A stretch of DNA of 64,000 bases, taken from contig JAQGBZ010000231.1 of NCBI GenBank assembly GCA_034687125.1, forward strand, positions 1-64,000. Reading direction: 5' to 3'. The notes beneath the pieces were generated by a model, which was given only the letters and a program-made list of their open reading frames with translations, did no database searches and was not told where the DNA came from. A program made the position numbers and the translations under genes. Each line of letters starts with the position of its first letter. Position 1 is the first letter of the stretch. The stretch is from Neelides folsomi. Its lineage: Eukaryota > Arthropoda > Collembola > Neelipleona > Neelidae. Shown one piece after another: positions 46,060 to 58,319 of the stretch.

Positions 46060-48239
46060 ATGGCAACGGCATTGAATTTTACCGACTCCTTCTCTAGCAT
46101 TTCCAATATGAGTTTAAAGTCGAACCTTAAAGGAGTTAAAGCTTCAAGGAAGAAATTGGCATACTCGGCCCAATTAGGAAAAAATATATCAAAAGTGAAG
46201 TGGATCACGACAGGTCAAACCTTCAGCATTCCGGATCAGTCGGCCACAGAGCATTTCATTATGGGATCATGGGCCGAAGATGTAATAAATTCGTTAAACA
46301 TGTTTCATACACCTAATTTATATTAAACTTAATATATTTATGCAATATTTATTAAATTGTTAAAGTCCAATTCTCATGATTTCATATTAATTTCAGAAAA
46401 ACGAAGTTTCCCTTTGGGAGTTTTCAACTGACGAGTCGGGCGACGGGAACACTGTTATGTTGCACAAGGAACAAATTCGGGGAGATGTTTCCGGCCTTTG
46501 TGTAAGAGCTCTTATTTTATTAACCATTAATTTCGCCTATCTGTATTTAAAATATAGTTATAGGATTGAAGTAATGATCTAATAGCTTAACCATTTACCT
46601 TAATGCTTAATTTAATAACTCATCAATTTCGACTCTAATACATTTCTTGTGCATTTAATTTTAAGGATATAACATTCGTTAAATTGGCCGGTTTTTTCAG
46701 TGTATAGATGGTGATAATTTTGCGCTGACGACGTCGTTGGGTGAGCTGATGACCTTTAAGCTCATGGAGCGACGAGGTGAGGGAAATGAAGATGCTGATC
46801 CAAACTCTCAGCCGGTCGCCTTCAACCTCTCCGCTAATCTCAAACTGCACTTTGCTCGGTAGGGATATGGCTTGCCTTACTTTCTGCACTCATTGCAGTT
46901 CTCATTTATTCAAGATTCAAGATTTTGTAACTTTAGGCTTTTGATTCTATTATAATTACTTATTCAAATATTTAGTTAAATAACCTACGGATATTGAGCA
47001 ATTGATCATTTTTAAACCTCAATTCACTCGCACATACTAGTGAAAAAACAAATCATTGTAACAATCAAGTCGATGAATTTGTATAGTTAAAATGTGCAAA
47101 ATTAATATAATGAGGCATATTCGTGGTAGGTCTAAGGTTAAGCTATCCTATGTGACCTTTGGGGTATGCCTCACAATTACTTTTTTCATTTGTCCTAATA
47201 ATTTATTATTTTTAAACTATTTTATTTCGTGAAGATAAAATGTATTAGCTTAATAAATTGTATAGGATGGAATGGAAATGATTTTTTAAATATAATTTTA
47301 CGATTTACATTATCTGAAATATTTTTTCAATGCAGGAAAGATGTTCCCGGCCCGGCTACTGGAATTGCTGCAAATTCAAACTCAATTGTGACAGTCGGAG
47401 AGGATGGATCCATTTTTGAAGTTTCTCCTTTGTCAATGAAAGTTGTTCGAAATTTGTGTAAGTTCATTTCAAAAAACTATAAATTATGGTTAAATGACCT
47501 TTACCTTAAGTTAATAATTAAAGGTTAAATCATTAATTTTCCAAATAGTGCAAGTTGAGCCGCTGTCCATCACATGTGTGGCTTTCACGGGCCGAAGTGA
47601 AATTGTGACGGGAAACAGTTCCGGGCAATTGAAGCTATGGGATCTCCGAAGCTATTCACAAGATCCGATTTATGTCATGACTCCAAACTCACCTATAAAT
47701 TGCATTTCTGGTGCTGCGAGCGTGGCTCAGCATCCTTCACAAAGCCGAATTATTCTTGTGGGATACAACGACGGGGCAATGGATCTTTGGGATGCTCGAA
47801 ACGATGGTTGGACTGAACCAATTGCCAAAATTCCATCATCGGGCTTTGGAGCAATTAGCGAACTCGCGTTTCATGAAATTAATTCAGATATATTTTTCAC
47901 TTGTTCGCAATCTGGAGAAATCTCACAATGGTTTCCTTCGAATGATTTCCCTGAAGTCAGCCAAAATCAAAGTATGAAATTAATCATTTATAAGAAATCT
48001 AACTTAAGATACTTTAATTTCTAAATGTTTTAATTGCATTTTAATTACGAATCTTTTATTTTAAAGGTGAAATTGATCTGGATCTTGATCTTAACATCGA
48101 ATTTCTCCAAAAGGGTCTCGATTTCAAAAGCATCTACCGTTCAACCTTACCATGCAACTCAATGAGCATCTCTCAACATAGCAGAATTCTTTGTGGAGGA
48201 GATTCAGGAGTAATCCATTGTTCAGAAATAAGAGTTTAA
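46060..48239 (+). CDS. Nup43: Nucleoporin Nup43 (WD40 repeat)
   Basis: Six exons, 46060-46281, 46397-46501, 46701-46858, 47336-47457, 47549-47971 and 48067-48239, give 400 residues (human Nup43 is 380). WD-type strands are visible: WITTGQTF near the start, SIVTVGEDGSIFEV, GQLKLWDLR (WD at 233-234), YNDGAMDLWDAR, FFTCSQSGEISQW and a closing SRILCGGDSG. The IVTVGEDG and GQLK-WD blocks match the Nup43 family as I know it. Nup43 is a seven-bladed beta-propeller in the Nup107-160 Y-complex that scaffolds the nuclear pore and helps kinetochores in mitosis. Exon 3 ends at a non-optimal donor (CTCG|GTAGGG), but phase requires it. Exon 1 carries an N-terminal extension of about 40 Ser/Lys-rich residues relative to the vertebrate protein. 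Confidence 0.9.
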
Positions 48240-48299
48240 ATGTTTAAAGTCTTCTTGAAAATAACAACGGTTCATTTTTTACCTTCTAATTTGTGTATA

Positions 48300-48305
48300 A
48301 ATAAA
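48300..48305 (+). terminator. Poly(A) signal AATAAA
   Basis: AATAAA about 60 bases after the Nup43 stop codon. Confidence 0.6.
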
Positions 48306-48456
48306 TATTACCATTATTTCTAAAACTTGATTTTTATTCATTTATTGAAGTGAATAGCGAAAAAAGAAATAATGGAAAATTCCGAATTAGTTAACAAATA
48401 ACAATTGTTATAAATGATTTAATTATTACAATGTTAAATATTGTAGCATTTACCTA

Positions 48457-48640
48457 TATTTTATTCCAGCCCGGAAAGGACGTGAGTTTGAACGAACCGC
48501 TAAAATAATATTGAAAACGTTCATGATGGGGCTTACATGGTAACTTGCACAAGAGTTTCCTGGGCCCAACATATGCATTTTCAATATTATTTTAGTGGTT
48601 CGTTCAAACTCACTTCCTTTCCGGACTGGAATAAAGAATA
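48457..48640. mobile_element. Foldback MITE with about 60-bp inverted arms
   Basis: The left arm (TATTTTATTCCAGCCCGGAA.. from 48457 through the AATATTGAAAA near 48516) is matched by the inverted right arm ending at 48640, with only a few mismatches over about 60 bases, including the shared block GTGAGTTTGAACGAACC. The roughly 60-base centre is unrelated and non-coding. It sits in the spacer between convergent Nup43 and nucleostemin, 9 bases from the nucleostemin stop. Any readthrough transcript of either gene would carry a long hairpin. Confidence 0.85.
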
Positions 48641-48648
48641 GTTCTAAT

Positions 48649-50973
48649 CTAAAAATCAAAACTCATATTATCAACCATGTCAGAAAGGGCTGAAGCTTGT
48701 TTAGCCGACTTTTTCTTGGATTTTCTTAATTTCTTAAGAAGGACCTTTTTAGTAGAAACAAGACCGTGGATCTTTTGCTTAGATGGGGCATCTGCTTTAA
48801 GAGCAACAGCAGCTTTATTTCTTTGGCTCCTCCTCGCCCCTCCACCAACTTCAACAGCAAAGGTCACTTTTTTCTTGCCTGAACTTTCTACTCCTTCCAT
48901 TTCCATGTCTTCTTCTGAATCTTCTTCACCCTCCATTTCAACTTCTTGTGGTCCATCAAGAGAAAATGGAGCAGAAAATCCTGAAAGGATTGCCGAAGAA
49001 ATCGTACTTGATCCCAATTCAGGTGGCTCGGTGTAAAATCTAAGCGCACCACTACAACAATTAAATAAATTAGCATCATTAATAAAAAAAAGTTTAAATA
49101 TAACATTTATAGCCTCTTTCATTAACAAATTAATTATGATTTTTGCAATTGTTTTTAATTTACGTGTGCCAATCATGAAGAACTTTCTGTTCAGCCGCAG
49201 TTGTATTCGTAAGCCCTCCTTTCCTCAAATATCCGAATTTTTTTCCAACCAGCGAAAGAAATTCTGTCGAGTCTTCAAAATCAGAGATTTTGTAGTGATC
49301 TTGCAAAGTTATCCTTGGAACTCTGGCAATGATTTTATCCACATTGATCGTACTTGCCTCTTTTTCTTTTGGGAAACAAACTCCGGGGGAGTCAACAAGC
49401 CGAAGTTTTGCGTCAAGATTAACAATTTGACATGTCCTAATAATTAATAATTTTTTTAAATAGCTTTAATATTTTAAGCTCTTATTTTTTTTAAGTTATG
49501 AAGTTTAATTAACCATAAATTAAGAACTTTAATGAAAATATAATCTTTAAAGAAATAAAATTTTATACCTTGTGACACCAGGCTTAGCTCCAACATTACA
49601 TGCCTTCGATCTCTTCAAGGAATTAACGAGAGAACTTTTCCCAACATTTGGCATACCTTAAATTCGATCAATTTAAAAATTCACTCATAAATTAATGAAA
49701 TAAACTTTTTAATAATACAGTTAGTACTTTGTCTCCATCTTTAACAAGAATAACAATAGACTTACCGATAACTCCAACAGTTACACCTCCAGGCGTTCCT
49801 CTTGACCAAGTTCCAAGGAGTCCCAACAAATCATTCACCCCAATACTTTTCTTCGTTTCCTTTTGCTTCCCATCACTCTTCACTGATCCGATGCTTCCCA
49901 ATTGATCTCTTTGTTTCTGGGTGTTAGATTTGAATGCAACTGCTGCGACTCCCTCGCTGAAATAACATTTTTGAGAATTATTTTATGCTTTATAATAATT
50001 ATAATGGGCATTTAATAAAAATTATTTACGTTTGTTTCAAATAATGAATCCATTTTTGAATATTTTCTGCAGGAACAAGATCACATTTGTTGAGAACAAA
50101 AATCAGTTTCTTATCCGAATGTGAACGAACGACTTCTTCAGCTTCTGAACTTCGAGTCCCTAATGGATCTCTCGAATCAAGAACTTCAATTACGACATCT
50201 GAATCGTTAACGACCTATTAGAAAATAAAATTAAGAATTTAATGATTTCAAGTTTAAATGATAAAACAATAATTGGTTTGGTCTTTTAAGGTTTAATTGA
50301 CCCTACCTGTTGGAATTCATTATAAAATGCTTTCAAACTCCCATCGACTCCACGATTTCCCTTGAGCTTCTCAAAAGTATAACCACGTTCTTCTGCCTTC
50401 TTCCTCAACTCTTCAAAAGAATCCACGGGTTTCTCAGGAGTTTCCACATCTTCTTTAGGTTTTGATAAGCTAATTGTTCCAGGTGCTAATTTCATTGCTG
50501 CTCCGATCCTATTGTTGGCCACGATTGCTTCTCTCCTGGCTTTGCGATCAACCTTTACTTGTTCCTTCTTCGTTTCTTTTGCATCTTCAATAGATCTACG
50601 GAGTGTGATGGCTTCTGTTAAAATTTGGAGCTTGAATGGACAATCACCAGGCACAATGATGAGCTTCTTCTTTGAGCCCTTCTTCATCTTGTCCAATTTC
50701 TTCAGCTTCCTGTTATGCTCTCGGACTTTCTTTTCAATCTTGTTTCGCTTCCTCGAAGTCACCCGCTTAGAACTACTCTCTATAAACAAAAATATCATAT
50801 AAAGATTACCGATAATAATATGTGCAAATTAAATTAATTAGCTTATATTAATTTCAAACAAATATTCAAACAATAAGCATTATCAGATTTTATTAAAAGA
50901 ATATTGCATGCAAATCTTAATAAAACTTAATCGATTAAGTACTGAATTACTTACTTAAAAATTTTTTAACCAT
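48649..50973 (-). CDS. GNL3: Nucleostemin-type nucleolar GTPase
   Basis: Seven exons, 50955-50973, 50307-50779, 50030-50214, 49766-49956, 49569-49656, 49164-49436 and 48649-49051, give 543 residues. A basic N-terminus ([25 protein letters not shown]) is a near match to nucleostemin and serves nucleolar targeting. The GTPase motifs are circularly permuted as in the YlqF/YawG family: DSRDP (177-181) and NKCD (206-209, G4) precede GMPNVGKSS (290-298, G1) and DSPG (334-337, G3). The GNL3-type domain continues with [19 protein letters not shown] and a FYTEPPE segment. An acidic stretch ([11 protein letters not shown]) and a lysine-rich tail follow. The protein acts in 60S pre-rRNA processing and cell proliferation. 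The N-terminal pattern favours GNL3 over GNL3L. The first coding exon is only 19 bases, beginning at the ATG. Confidence 0.93.
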
Positions 50974-51997
50974 CTTGAATTTTCAGCCACCACCTTTTTA
51001 ACCCTTTTAAAGAAACAATTAACTTTTTTGTCGTCTTTTTCTGTCCAAAGAATTGTCCGACACTAACACGCGGTTCATAAAATACCATGAGGCAGATTGA
51101 AATACCGTCCTGCACAAAAGGAAAAAGTATCATCATATAGCGAGTACACGCTATGTAAGTTTAACACTGCCCCGATTTTAAGATTTTTATCTTCTATTGC
51201 TCCTTCATGACACCATGACCATGATCAAATGATCATTATGATCAATTATCAGTTATCAGATGATCACCTTCATATGGTTGATGTTTGAAAAATGCTAATG
51301 ATATAATGTTGAAGTTTATGTAAATATTTAATACACAGTAATAAATCTCTTAAATGTAATTTATAATCAAGATCTTTCGATAATTTATTTAATACTTTAT
51401 TACATCATTTCTTAATACCTAGCTGAATCTGAGTGGACGAGTTAGATTGACATAATTAACAAAATTAACAATGGTAAGAAGAGTTAAAACATCTAAATAG
51501 AGTAGGAATTGGATTATCAACAATTCTAATTCAAATGGGCTTTGTCTATACATACATATTTATCCAATTGTTTAAAAAGTTAAAAGTTTTTTTAAAAAAA
51601 TAGCACTAATTAGATAAACAAAACCCTGTACATACCAACATATTTTAGATTAGAATACGAACAATATAAAATTAATAAATAATGATATAAAAATTATACA
51701 AGCAAGACACAATACGTCTTTATGAATTAACTCAAAAATTAGTTTATTCGAAGATTAATACGTAAATTCTAAATTTTTTCATTAACAAGTTCTTTATAAT
51801 TAACTAAATTATTAGACCATAAACTTAATAGAGTATAAATATCTCCCTACTAATATATTCGTTATATGAACTGATATTAAAATTGTTTGCCTAAACTCTA
51901 GAGTACGATCATTAACTGTATAATATAAAAATTAATCAAGTCTTATTTGTTTAGTTCAATGCTAGATAATATTACAATATACTAATATGGCTATAAT
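50974..51997. other. Spacer between nucleostemin and the zinc-finger gene
   Basis: About 1 kb of AT-rich DNA with no gene. It must hold the nucleostemin promoter (a GC-richer patch at about 50980-51240, including a near-palindromic TGATCATTATGATCA run at 51228-51242) and the 3' end of the zinc-finger gene. Confidence 0.5.
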
Positions 51998-53976
51998 TTA
52001 TTCGGCGGGTTTCGCAACAGATCCAACAGCTTCTTCTGAATTATTTTCGATATTGTCACTTGGTTCTTCAAAATTAAATTCTTCAAATTCGTGTTCATAA
52101 ATGTCAATAGAGTCTGTATTGGCAGAAGAGGGAAATTCAGGTTGCGGCATTGGAGATCCGATTTCCATATTAACTTCAGATGTAATGATTTCTGGCATTT
52201 CGTTGCTTTCTTCGTTTTCTGGACCATCATGGATATGATTGACAGAAGGATCTTTTGTTACATTTGACGTCGTTGTTAAGGCTAAGTCAATGATTTCTCT
52301 AAATGTGGTTCCTCCCGAGTAAAGTGAGTTGAATTGATCCATTGAAGATTTGATCTGCTGCTTTGACCCTTTGACAAAGAAATTCTCAAAAGTCCAAGCC
52401 CAAAGACTCCGATTTATAAATTCAGTATCAGGGGCGAGTTCTTCGTCAACATCCGCAGTTGCAAGGGCGTATGCAATATGCTTGAGTTTATTTTGATGTG
52501 GAATTGATTTCTTTATTCCTGCCATTTCCTCGCTAACTTCACTTTCACGCCAACTGGAAAGGAGGTCGTAAACAAGGCGGAATTTGCTATTGTCGAAATA
52601 CTTCGGAATGACTTCATCGTCTATAAATCGAATAATTTTGTCATTAATTTTTTTTGATAATTCAGTATTTTAATATTTTAAAATAAGGAACCATTAAAAC
52701 ATTAATAAACTTACTTTCGTGAAACTCCTTGAAATGCTTCACCTAAAGATAAAAAAAATTTAAATTATTAACTTATTTAACCATTGCGCATTGTTGTATT
52801 AACCATAAGTAAAATATAAGAATTTTTTATTAAATGGAATCGAGATAAGCGAAACTTTCAAGTTTATTTACCTGATGGAATTTTCTCTGAAAATTAATGT
52901 CGCAAATAAAGCATTTGTAACTAAATTGATAATCGGTCGATACTTTCAAAGAGTAAGCAGAAAATTTGGTTCTTTTGCGGTTTCGAGATGAAAACGATCC
53001 TTTTGAGTCAATGCTATCACGTCCACGAGGACTTGGAATATATTCATCGTCATCATAATTGTTTCCATTTCCGGTAAATTGATCATTTGAGTTGGCATAT
53101 TCGGGCTCAGGATCTTGCGGTTCCACTTTTGGGAAAGAAGAGAAAGAATTCTTGATTGTAATTTCCTCCTCAGATTCACCTCCGTTACTTCCATCGTTGT
53201 CAACATTGTAGTTTCTTTTGGTGCTTCGTCGAGATCTTCTAACCGCTAATGGATTTTCCGTTTGTCCAGGAAGTGGTTTGGCCAATGTACTACATGAAAT
53301 TATTTTGAGCTCCTTTGACGCTCCCTGACCATGATTTGGGTTGATTTTTCTAATAAGACTGGGCATCTTTTTGCTCTTCGGACAAGGACGATTGAGTTTG
53401 TTACTGACTGGATTCACTAATGGTGCTGGAACCTTAGAAGTGGCAGTGGCAGGATTTGTTGGAGTAATTGAGATGGATAGAGGCGGAATTTGAGGTTTCT
53501 TTATGACGGCCCAATTAACCGCTGATGTTTTTGGAACTAAATAATTAAAAGAATTATTTTAAAATAATATAATTTGTTAACAGTTTCTTTAAAATTAAAA
53601 TTGTTTTTAATATAAAACGTGCATAAAAACAAAAATAAATTGTACCAAATTTTGTTACTGCTGGTCGAAAGGTCAAGTTTGGGTAATTTCTGGTATCAGG
53701 AATTTGAGTGATGAATGTTGTTTTTCCCGAGCCAGAGGTTTGAGGTGGAGGGCAGCGATCATCTACAATTGTTTAATATAAATTATTTAATATGATCATT
53801 AAAATTTTATATTTCTAAAATTTTTAAATTTTTACAAAACCACTTTTTTTCTCATATGATTGTAAATTACCCAAATCTTTTTTAAGTCCTTGAATAAGTC
53901 CGAGAAGCAATTTTACATTGGTGTCTAAAACACCTATTTTATTCTCCATTTTAAGTAGGCGATTTTCGAGCTCCAT
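51998..53976 (-). CDS. Acidic C2H2 zinc-finger protein, function unknown
   Basis: Five exons, 53871-53976, 53646-53762, 52872-53536, 52715-52742 and 51998-52620, give 512 residues. The N-terminus (MELENRLLKMENKIGVLDTN) is a short leucine-rich coiled coil of about 35 residues. A Pro/Ser/Thr-rich linker and basic blocks (RRSRRSTKRN, SRNRKRTK) resembling nuclear localisation signals follow. A single C2H2 finger is split across a tiny 28-base exon: C283, C286, H299, H304, with standard C-x2-C-x12-H-x4-H spacing. After it comes a folded-looking segment (FRLVYDLLSSWRESE, LWAWTFENFFVKGSKQQI) and a very acidic C-terminus. I do not recognise the family. One finger plus a coiled coil suggests a chromatin or DNA-binding cofactor; this is inference. 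The start is the first ATG of the open frame; an alternative upstream start lacks ATG. Confidence 0.8.
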
Positions 53977-55102
53977 TTTGCTGTCAGAGCCAAATAAGAC
54001 AAAAATAGACAAAAACGCTTAAAATTTTAAAACATACAACAAATAGTCTTATAAAAATGTCTTTCAACAATAATTTGAACTTTTCGCCATTAAAAATTTG
54101 ATTTTTGTGAAATTAAATATGGTTCAACTCGGAGAAGAAACACAGGCCTAGGGAGTCAATCCGTGTGAAGTAATGGAAGCTCGCAGGAATTTCGATTTTT
54201 TGGTGGACGTAAACGTACACATACAAAAATAACGAATGTATTTAAATGGGTACAATTTTAATGTCATTTATACACAGGTGAAATCGTTAATCATTTTAGT
54301 GAATAAAATGTTTAATTAACTTTGAAATAATTTTTTTTGAAATTTTTGGATTTTTAAATCAAGATTTTTTAGGGTTTTTCTCTGATTCTCCTTTTCACCA
54401 ACGGCACGGCTATGATTTGTGTTTTATGCTATGCTTCTACCCTTTACGTCTATCATATGGAAGGATAGGGTTAAAATTGTATCACATATTGAACATATTA
54501 ATAGAGCCCCAACTTCTGAAACAACTGGTCTAGTAAATCCATATTCGTCCAAAAACGATCCTACAAATTTATTTGCTTAAAAATTTTTTTTAGAAATTAA
54601 GTTATTTATTGAATTAATATTTTCTTTATTATTGATGGAAATTTTGCACACTTTAAGTTACTTGAATGTATAGTTATTTAACTTAATTTTATCTGGGCAA
54701 GAATATTGCAGGGTTGGGCTAGGTTGTTTCCTTACTATAACCCATCCATAAGGTTCATTTTACTTCGAACTTCCAAACATCCTCCTCCCTTTTTACTTCT
54801 CGTTGAATCTTCATTCCCATTTCCACATTTTAAAATATTTTTATAAAACACGAATTTAACGATTTAACCACAACTATGGAATAATTCTAGTCTTATTCAA
54901 CATCATGTTCCATCAGAGAGTTGTAAGTGTACTTGCATAGTTTGCCATTTAACCAATTTTGCAAATTGTGATTCTAACATCTATTACGTATTAGGGTTTC
55001 ATTTTTATTTCTTTGATCTATTTCTTTCTATATAATTTGTTTTTTAAATTTTCGCTTCAGAATTGGACATTAACGTGACGAGTACAACCTTAAGTGTTCA
55101 AA
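53977..55102. promoter_or_regulatory. Divergent promoter region, zinc-finger gene / Mextli
   Basis: About 1.1 kb between two divergent start codons with no coding content. A possible Mextli 5' untranslated exon lies near 54890-54920 with a donor-like TTGTAAGTG, followed by a pyrimidine stretch before 55060. The assignment is inference. Confidence 0.45.
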
Positions 55103-58102
55103 ATGCGACGTGGATTTAATCAGCATATTAACTTTCAACCTAACCATCGGGGAGGTGGGCAGCAGAGGCCTGGGAGCAACAGGCACTTCTTTAATAATCC
55201 TCCGCAGCCTCCTGGGATGTTCCCAATAAGGTAATCAATTAATCAAACTCCTGTGTTAAATAATTAACAATTACGTCTTAATTCACAATGTGTTCATTTT
55301 ATTCAATTAGATCGAGTTCGTTTCCGTCTCCGCCAACATTTCCTCCGCCTCATTCTCATCCGCCACTTCAGAGTAATTTCCCTCATTCTCCTGTTGTTTC
55401 GGCTGTGGTTTTGTCATCAGATACACCGCCAGTTGGTATGTCCATATTATCTTTCAGTTAACTCTTTTTAAACCATTTTGACATTTTTATCATGCAGCGA
55501 TTGAGTGACTTTTCTTTTTATTTACATTCGCGCATCAAGTATGCACAAAAACTATATTTATTGTTATATTTTTTATCGCACTTATTTCTTCTACTTTTTA
55601 ATGTTGCTCGTATCCAATTTCATTGTTTATCTTTATTGACTTGTTATCAACAATGTAAATGCAGTAATGAAATTTTTAGTAAGCCTATTTGTTGATTAAA
55701 AGGTATTCTACGATGTAAAGCACAACATAATTTATAATGCTCATTGTATTTATATACATTCATATAACATTTTTGTATGTACAAATAAATATGCATTTAG
55801 TTTATAAATAAAATGATAAATACTATTTTTATATTGTCTATACAAATATTTACATATGTCACATTAACATATAATCACAGTTAAATATTTTATTAATTTT
55901 ATCATCTTTAATTCCAGAAACTGTTGTGGCACGACTTGAAACTGCTACTCGGTAATTTATCACGCATTTTAACTAACGAAAAATGAGATTTTTTAATTAA
56001 AGAAAATGCTAATAGCTAACTGGTTGGAAAGATGAATATAAAATGTTCAATTATTTTCAGACTTCTGCATGGAATTGGAGGTAATAACACTCGTGTAAAT
56101 GAAATCGCCCATGAGATTCAAATTCTTTCTGAGGATTTACGTCGAGTTGGTCCACATCTCGAAACTTCATATCCTGGTATTAATAATTTTCTTCATTTTA
56201 GTTTGAATTGTATTTTGGACTTTTGAAATAACAAATGCAAATAATGGTTTTCATTCTACAGAAGTTCTCGATCGTGTTATGAGTTCAATGAGAGATGCAA
56301 GTGCCCAGCCAAGTCTTCCAGCTAGTGTGAGACTTGCCATATTTGAACTTGTGGAACTTCGGGCATCTAAATGGCTTCTTCCCTCCGACTCCTCCAACTA
56401 CTACAGACAAAGGAGGAATATTGGCGAGTCCGGAGACGAACGAGCAATTGAAGAAAATGGAACTTCTTCGGACCACTCCACCTCACCCACGTCAAAGACC
56501 TACAGAGAAGAAGTTCTAATCAAGAATTCTGATAGTGGAAAAGGTTAATATGATCAATATTCATTTAATAATTTGGCACAAGAAAAGGAAAGATTTTTAA
56601 GTGTTTATGAGTCACATCGAAAGCAAAGAACTCTTTCCCTTTCTTATATGTGATGCTTGGGTTCGATGAAATAATGCTAATTGGCCAGTTTTCCAGTTAT
56701 GGGAGTGAGAGGGCGAAGGGTCCATGTAATAGAAGCTATTAGTGACACGATAATTTCATTCGAAAAAGGTTAGATCATGGAATGGTCTTTTTCGTGGAGG
56801 ACTTCTGCTCCCTCAATAACGATCATTAAAATTCTAACTTTGGGCGTTTGATATTGTTCAGTGTCGAATAACCAGTTTTAATTAAAAGTAAAATAACTAA
56901 CATTGTTTGTCCTTTTGAACGAAATAGACTAATAATCAGATATGGTTATCTCGATATTAATTACCATAATATTATGTACATACGTCATCAAATTGCCTTT
57001 TTTAATTCATAAATAACAAAGTTAACAAAATTCGAAGTTAATAAGGCCGTTGAAATTAGCTGTAATGTAATTTTGTAATTACAATGTCGATTATTCTTTG
57101 AACTATTTGTTTTGTGCGAAATAAATGTTTGATAAATGAATGCTAATTTTTAAAGCATTTATAGTTTTACTGGACCAATTTTATAATTATTTTAACTTTT
57201 TATTTCAGTTTCTCCAACTGCTAAAGAAAGGGTGCTTTCTATCAATGGATATTCTCAACAATCGCTTAAGTAAGTTGATCATTAAATACTGCTTTATGTT
57301 ATGTAATAGATGGTTAGAACCAAATTAGTTAATTGGATCTACCTATTTGTAAATTTTTACCAGCATGGCGAAGCAACTGATTCAAGAGACAATTGCGAGA
57401 AATGCCTCGCCAGTATTTGATGGACTTTCGTCTGGTGATTGTCCTGATGGAGATTCCGTTGAAACGAAGGAAGAAAAAGAAGTTTTGCAAAAATTGCAAA
57501 CTTCTCTCAACTTTGGACAGAATGATTCGGAGAATACAACTTTCACTTACACAGTCACGATTGGGCCAGAGCTGATTAAGATTTCTGGGAGCAACCTTGC
57601 GTACGTCCAAGAAGCCAAACTAGCACTCGATGACCATTTCTCCGAGAAATACCCCGACCTCTTTTCCAATGGGAATGTGGACGAAGAAGAAACTGAGGCT
57701 ATCATACAAAATTTAGGTTAAAATCCTAATGTAAAATTATAACCATTTTATGATTTTTATCTTGGTTAGAAAATCACGATTTATTTTTTGTTTTTAATTT
57801 TAGTCCCGAAGTATTCACGGTCGGCATTGTTAAATCTTTCCCTTACGAACACAACGCCAGATTTTTCTCATTTGGATCAATTTATACGAGATGCTATTAT
57901 ATTGAAGGTACATTTTTAAAAGATAATTGATAATATTAAATTAGGCATTTAGAAAATTAAGTAGTAAATAATTAAGTAGTAAATAATTCCTAATGATAAT
58001 TTTACTAAATAGGAGCGTCGTGATTTCGATCCAAACGAGTTCTTAAAAGAGAATCATAATCGAGAATTCATGCCGGTTGACATTCAACCAGCTCCAGTTT
58101 GA
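55103..58102 (+). CDS. mxt: Mextli, eIF4E-binding translation factor
   Basis: Nine exons, 55103-55230, 55311-55435, 55918-55951, 56061-56176, 56262-56543, 57209-57269, 57364-57716, 57804-57907 and 58013-58102, encode 430 residues. The N-terminus is Pro/His/Asn-rich and disordered. Residues about 85-190 form a MIF4G-like helical domain (RLLHGIGGNNTRVNEIAHEI, LFELVELRASKW type). A KH-type RNA-binding fold follows at about 215-345 (VLIKNSDSGKVSPTAKERVL, then FTYTVTIGPELIKISG). Near the C-terminus is a canonical eIF4E-binding motif, Tyr370-xxxx-Leu375-Leu376 (YSRSALLNL). This domain order is that of Mextli, which links eIF4E and eIF3 to promote translation, notably in germline stem cells of flies. 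At 430 residues it is shorter than the fly protein. The model is phase-consistent throughout. Confidence 0.9.
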
Positions 58103-58313
58103 AATCTCATCAGCCCAATTTGAACAATCAGATGGAACCATCTCATAAACTTTCTCAATTGTTTTTTATTTGACGACGAAACGAAGTGAATGACGCAAAA
58201 TGTAACTCGAACATACAGATAATTTTCCAAGTTACCATTTTAAAGAGGTTTATAATTCGAAATTAGTTTTAGATATAAACGTACGAATATAATTAAGAAG
58301 AAAAATATAATGA

Positions 58314-58319
58314 AATAAA
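58314..58319 (+). terminator. Poly(A) signal AATAAA
   Basis: AATAAA about 210 bases after the Mextli stop codon. Confidence 0.5.

Noticed and set aside
57960-57990. Doubled AATTAAGTAGTAAAT word in a Mextli intron
   Set aside because: A simple two-copy slippage repeat, not informative.
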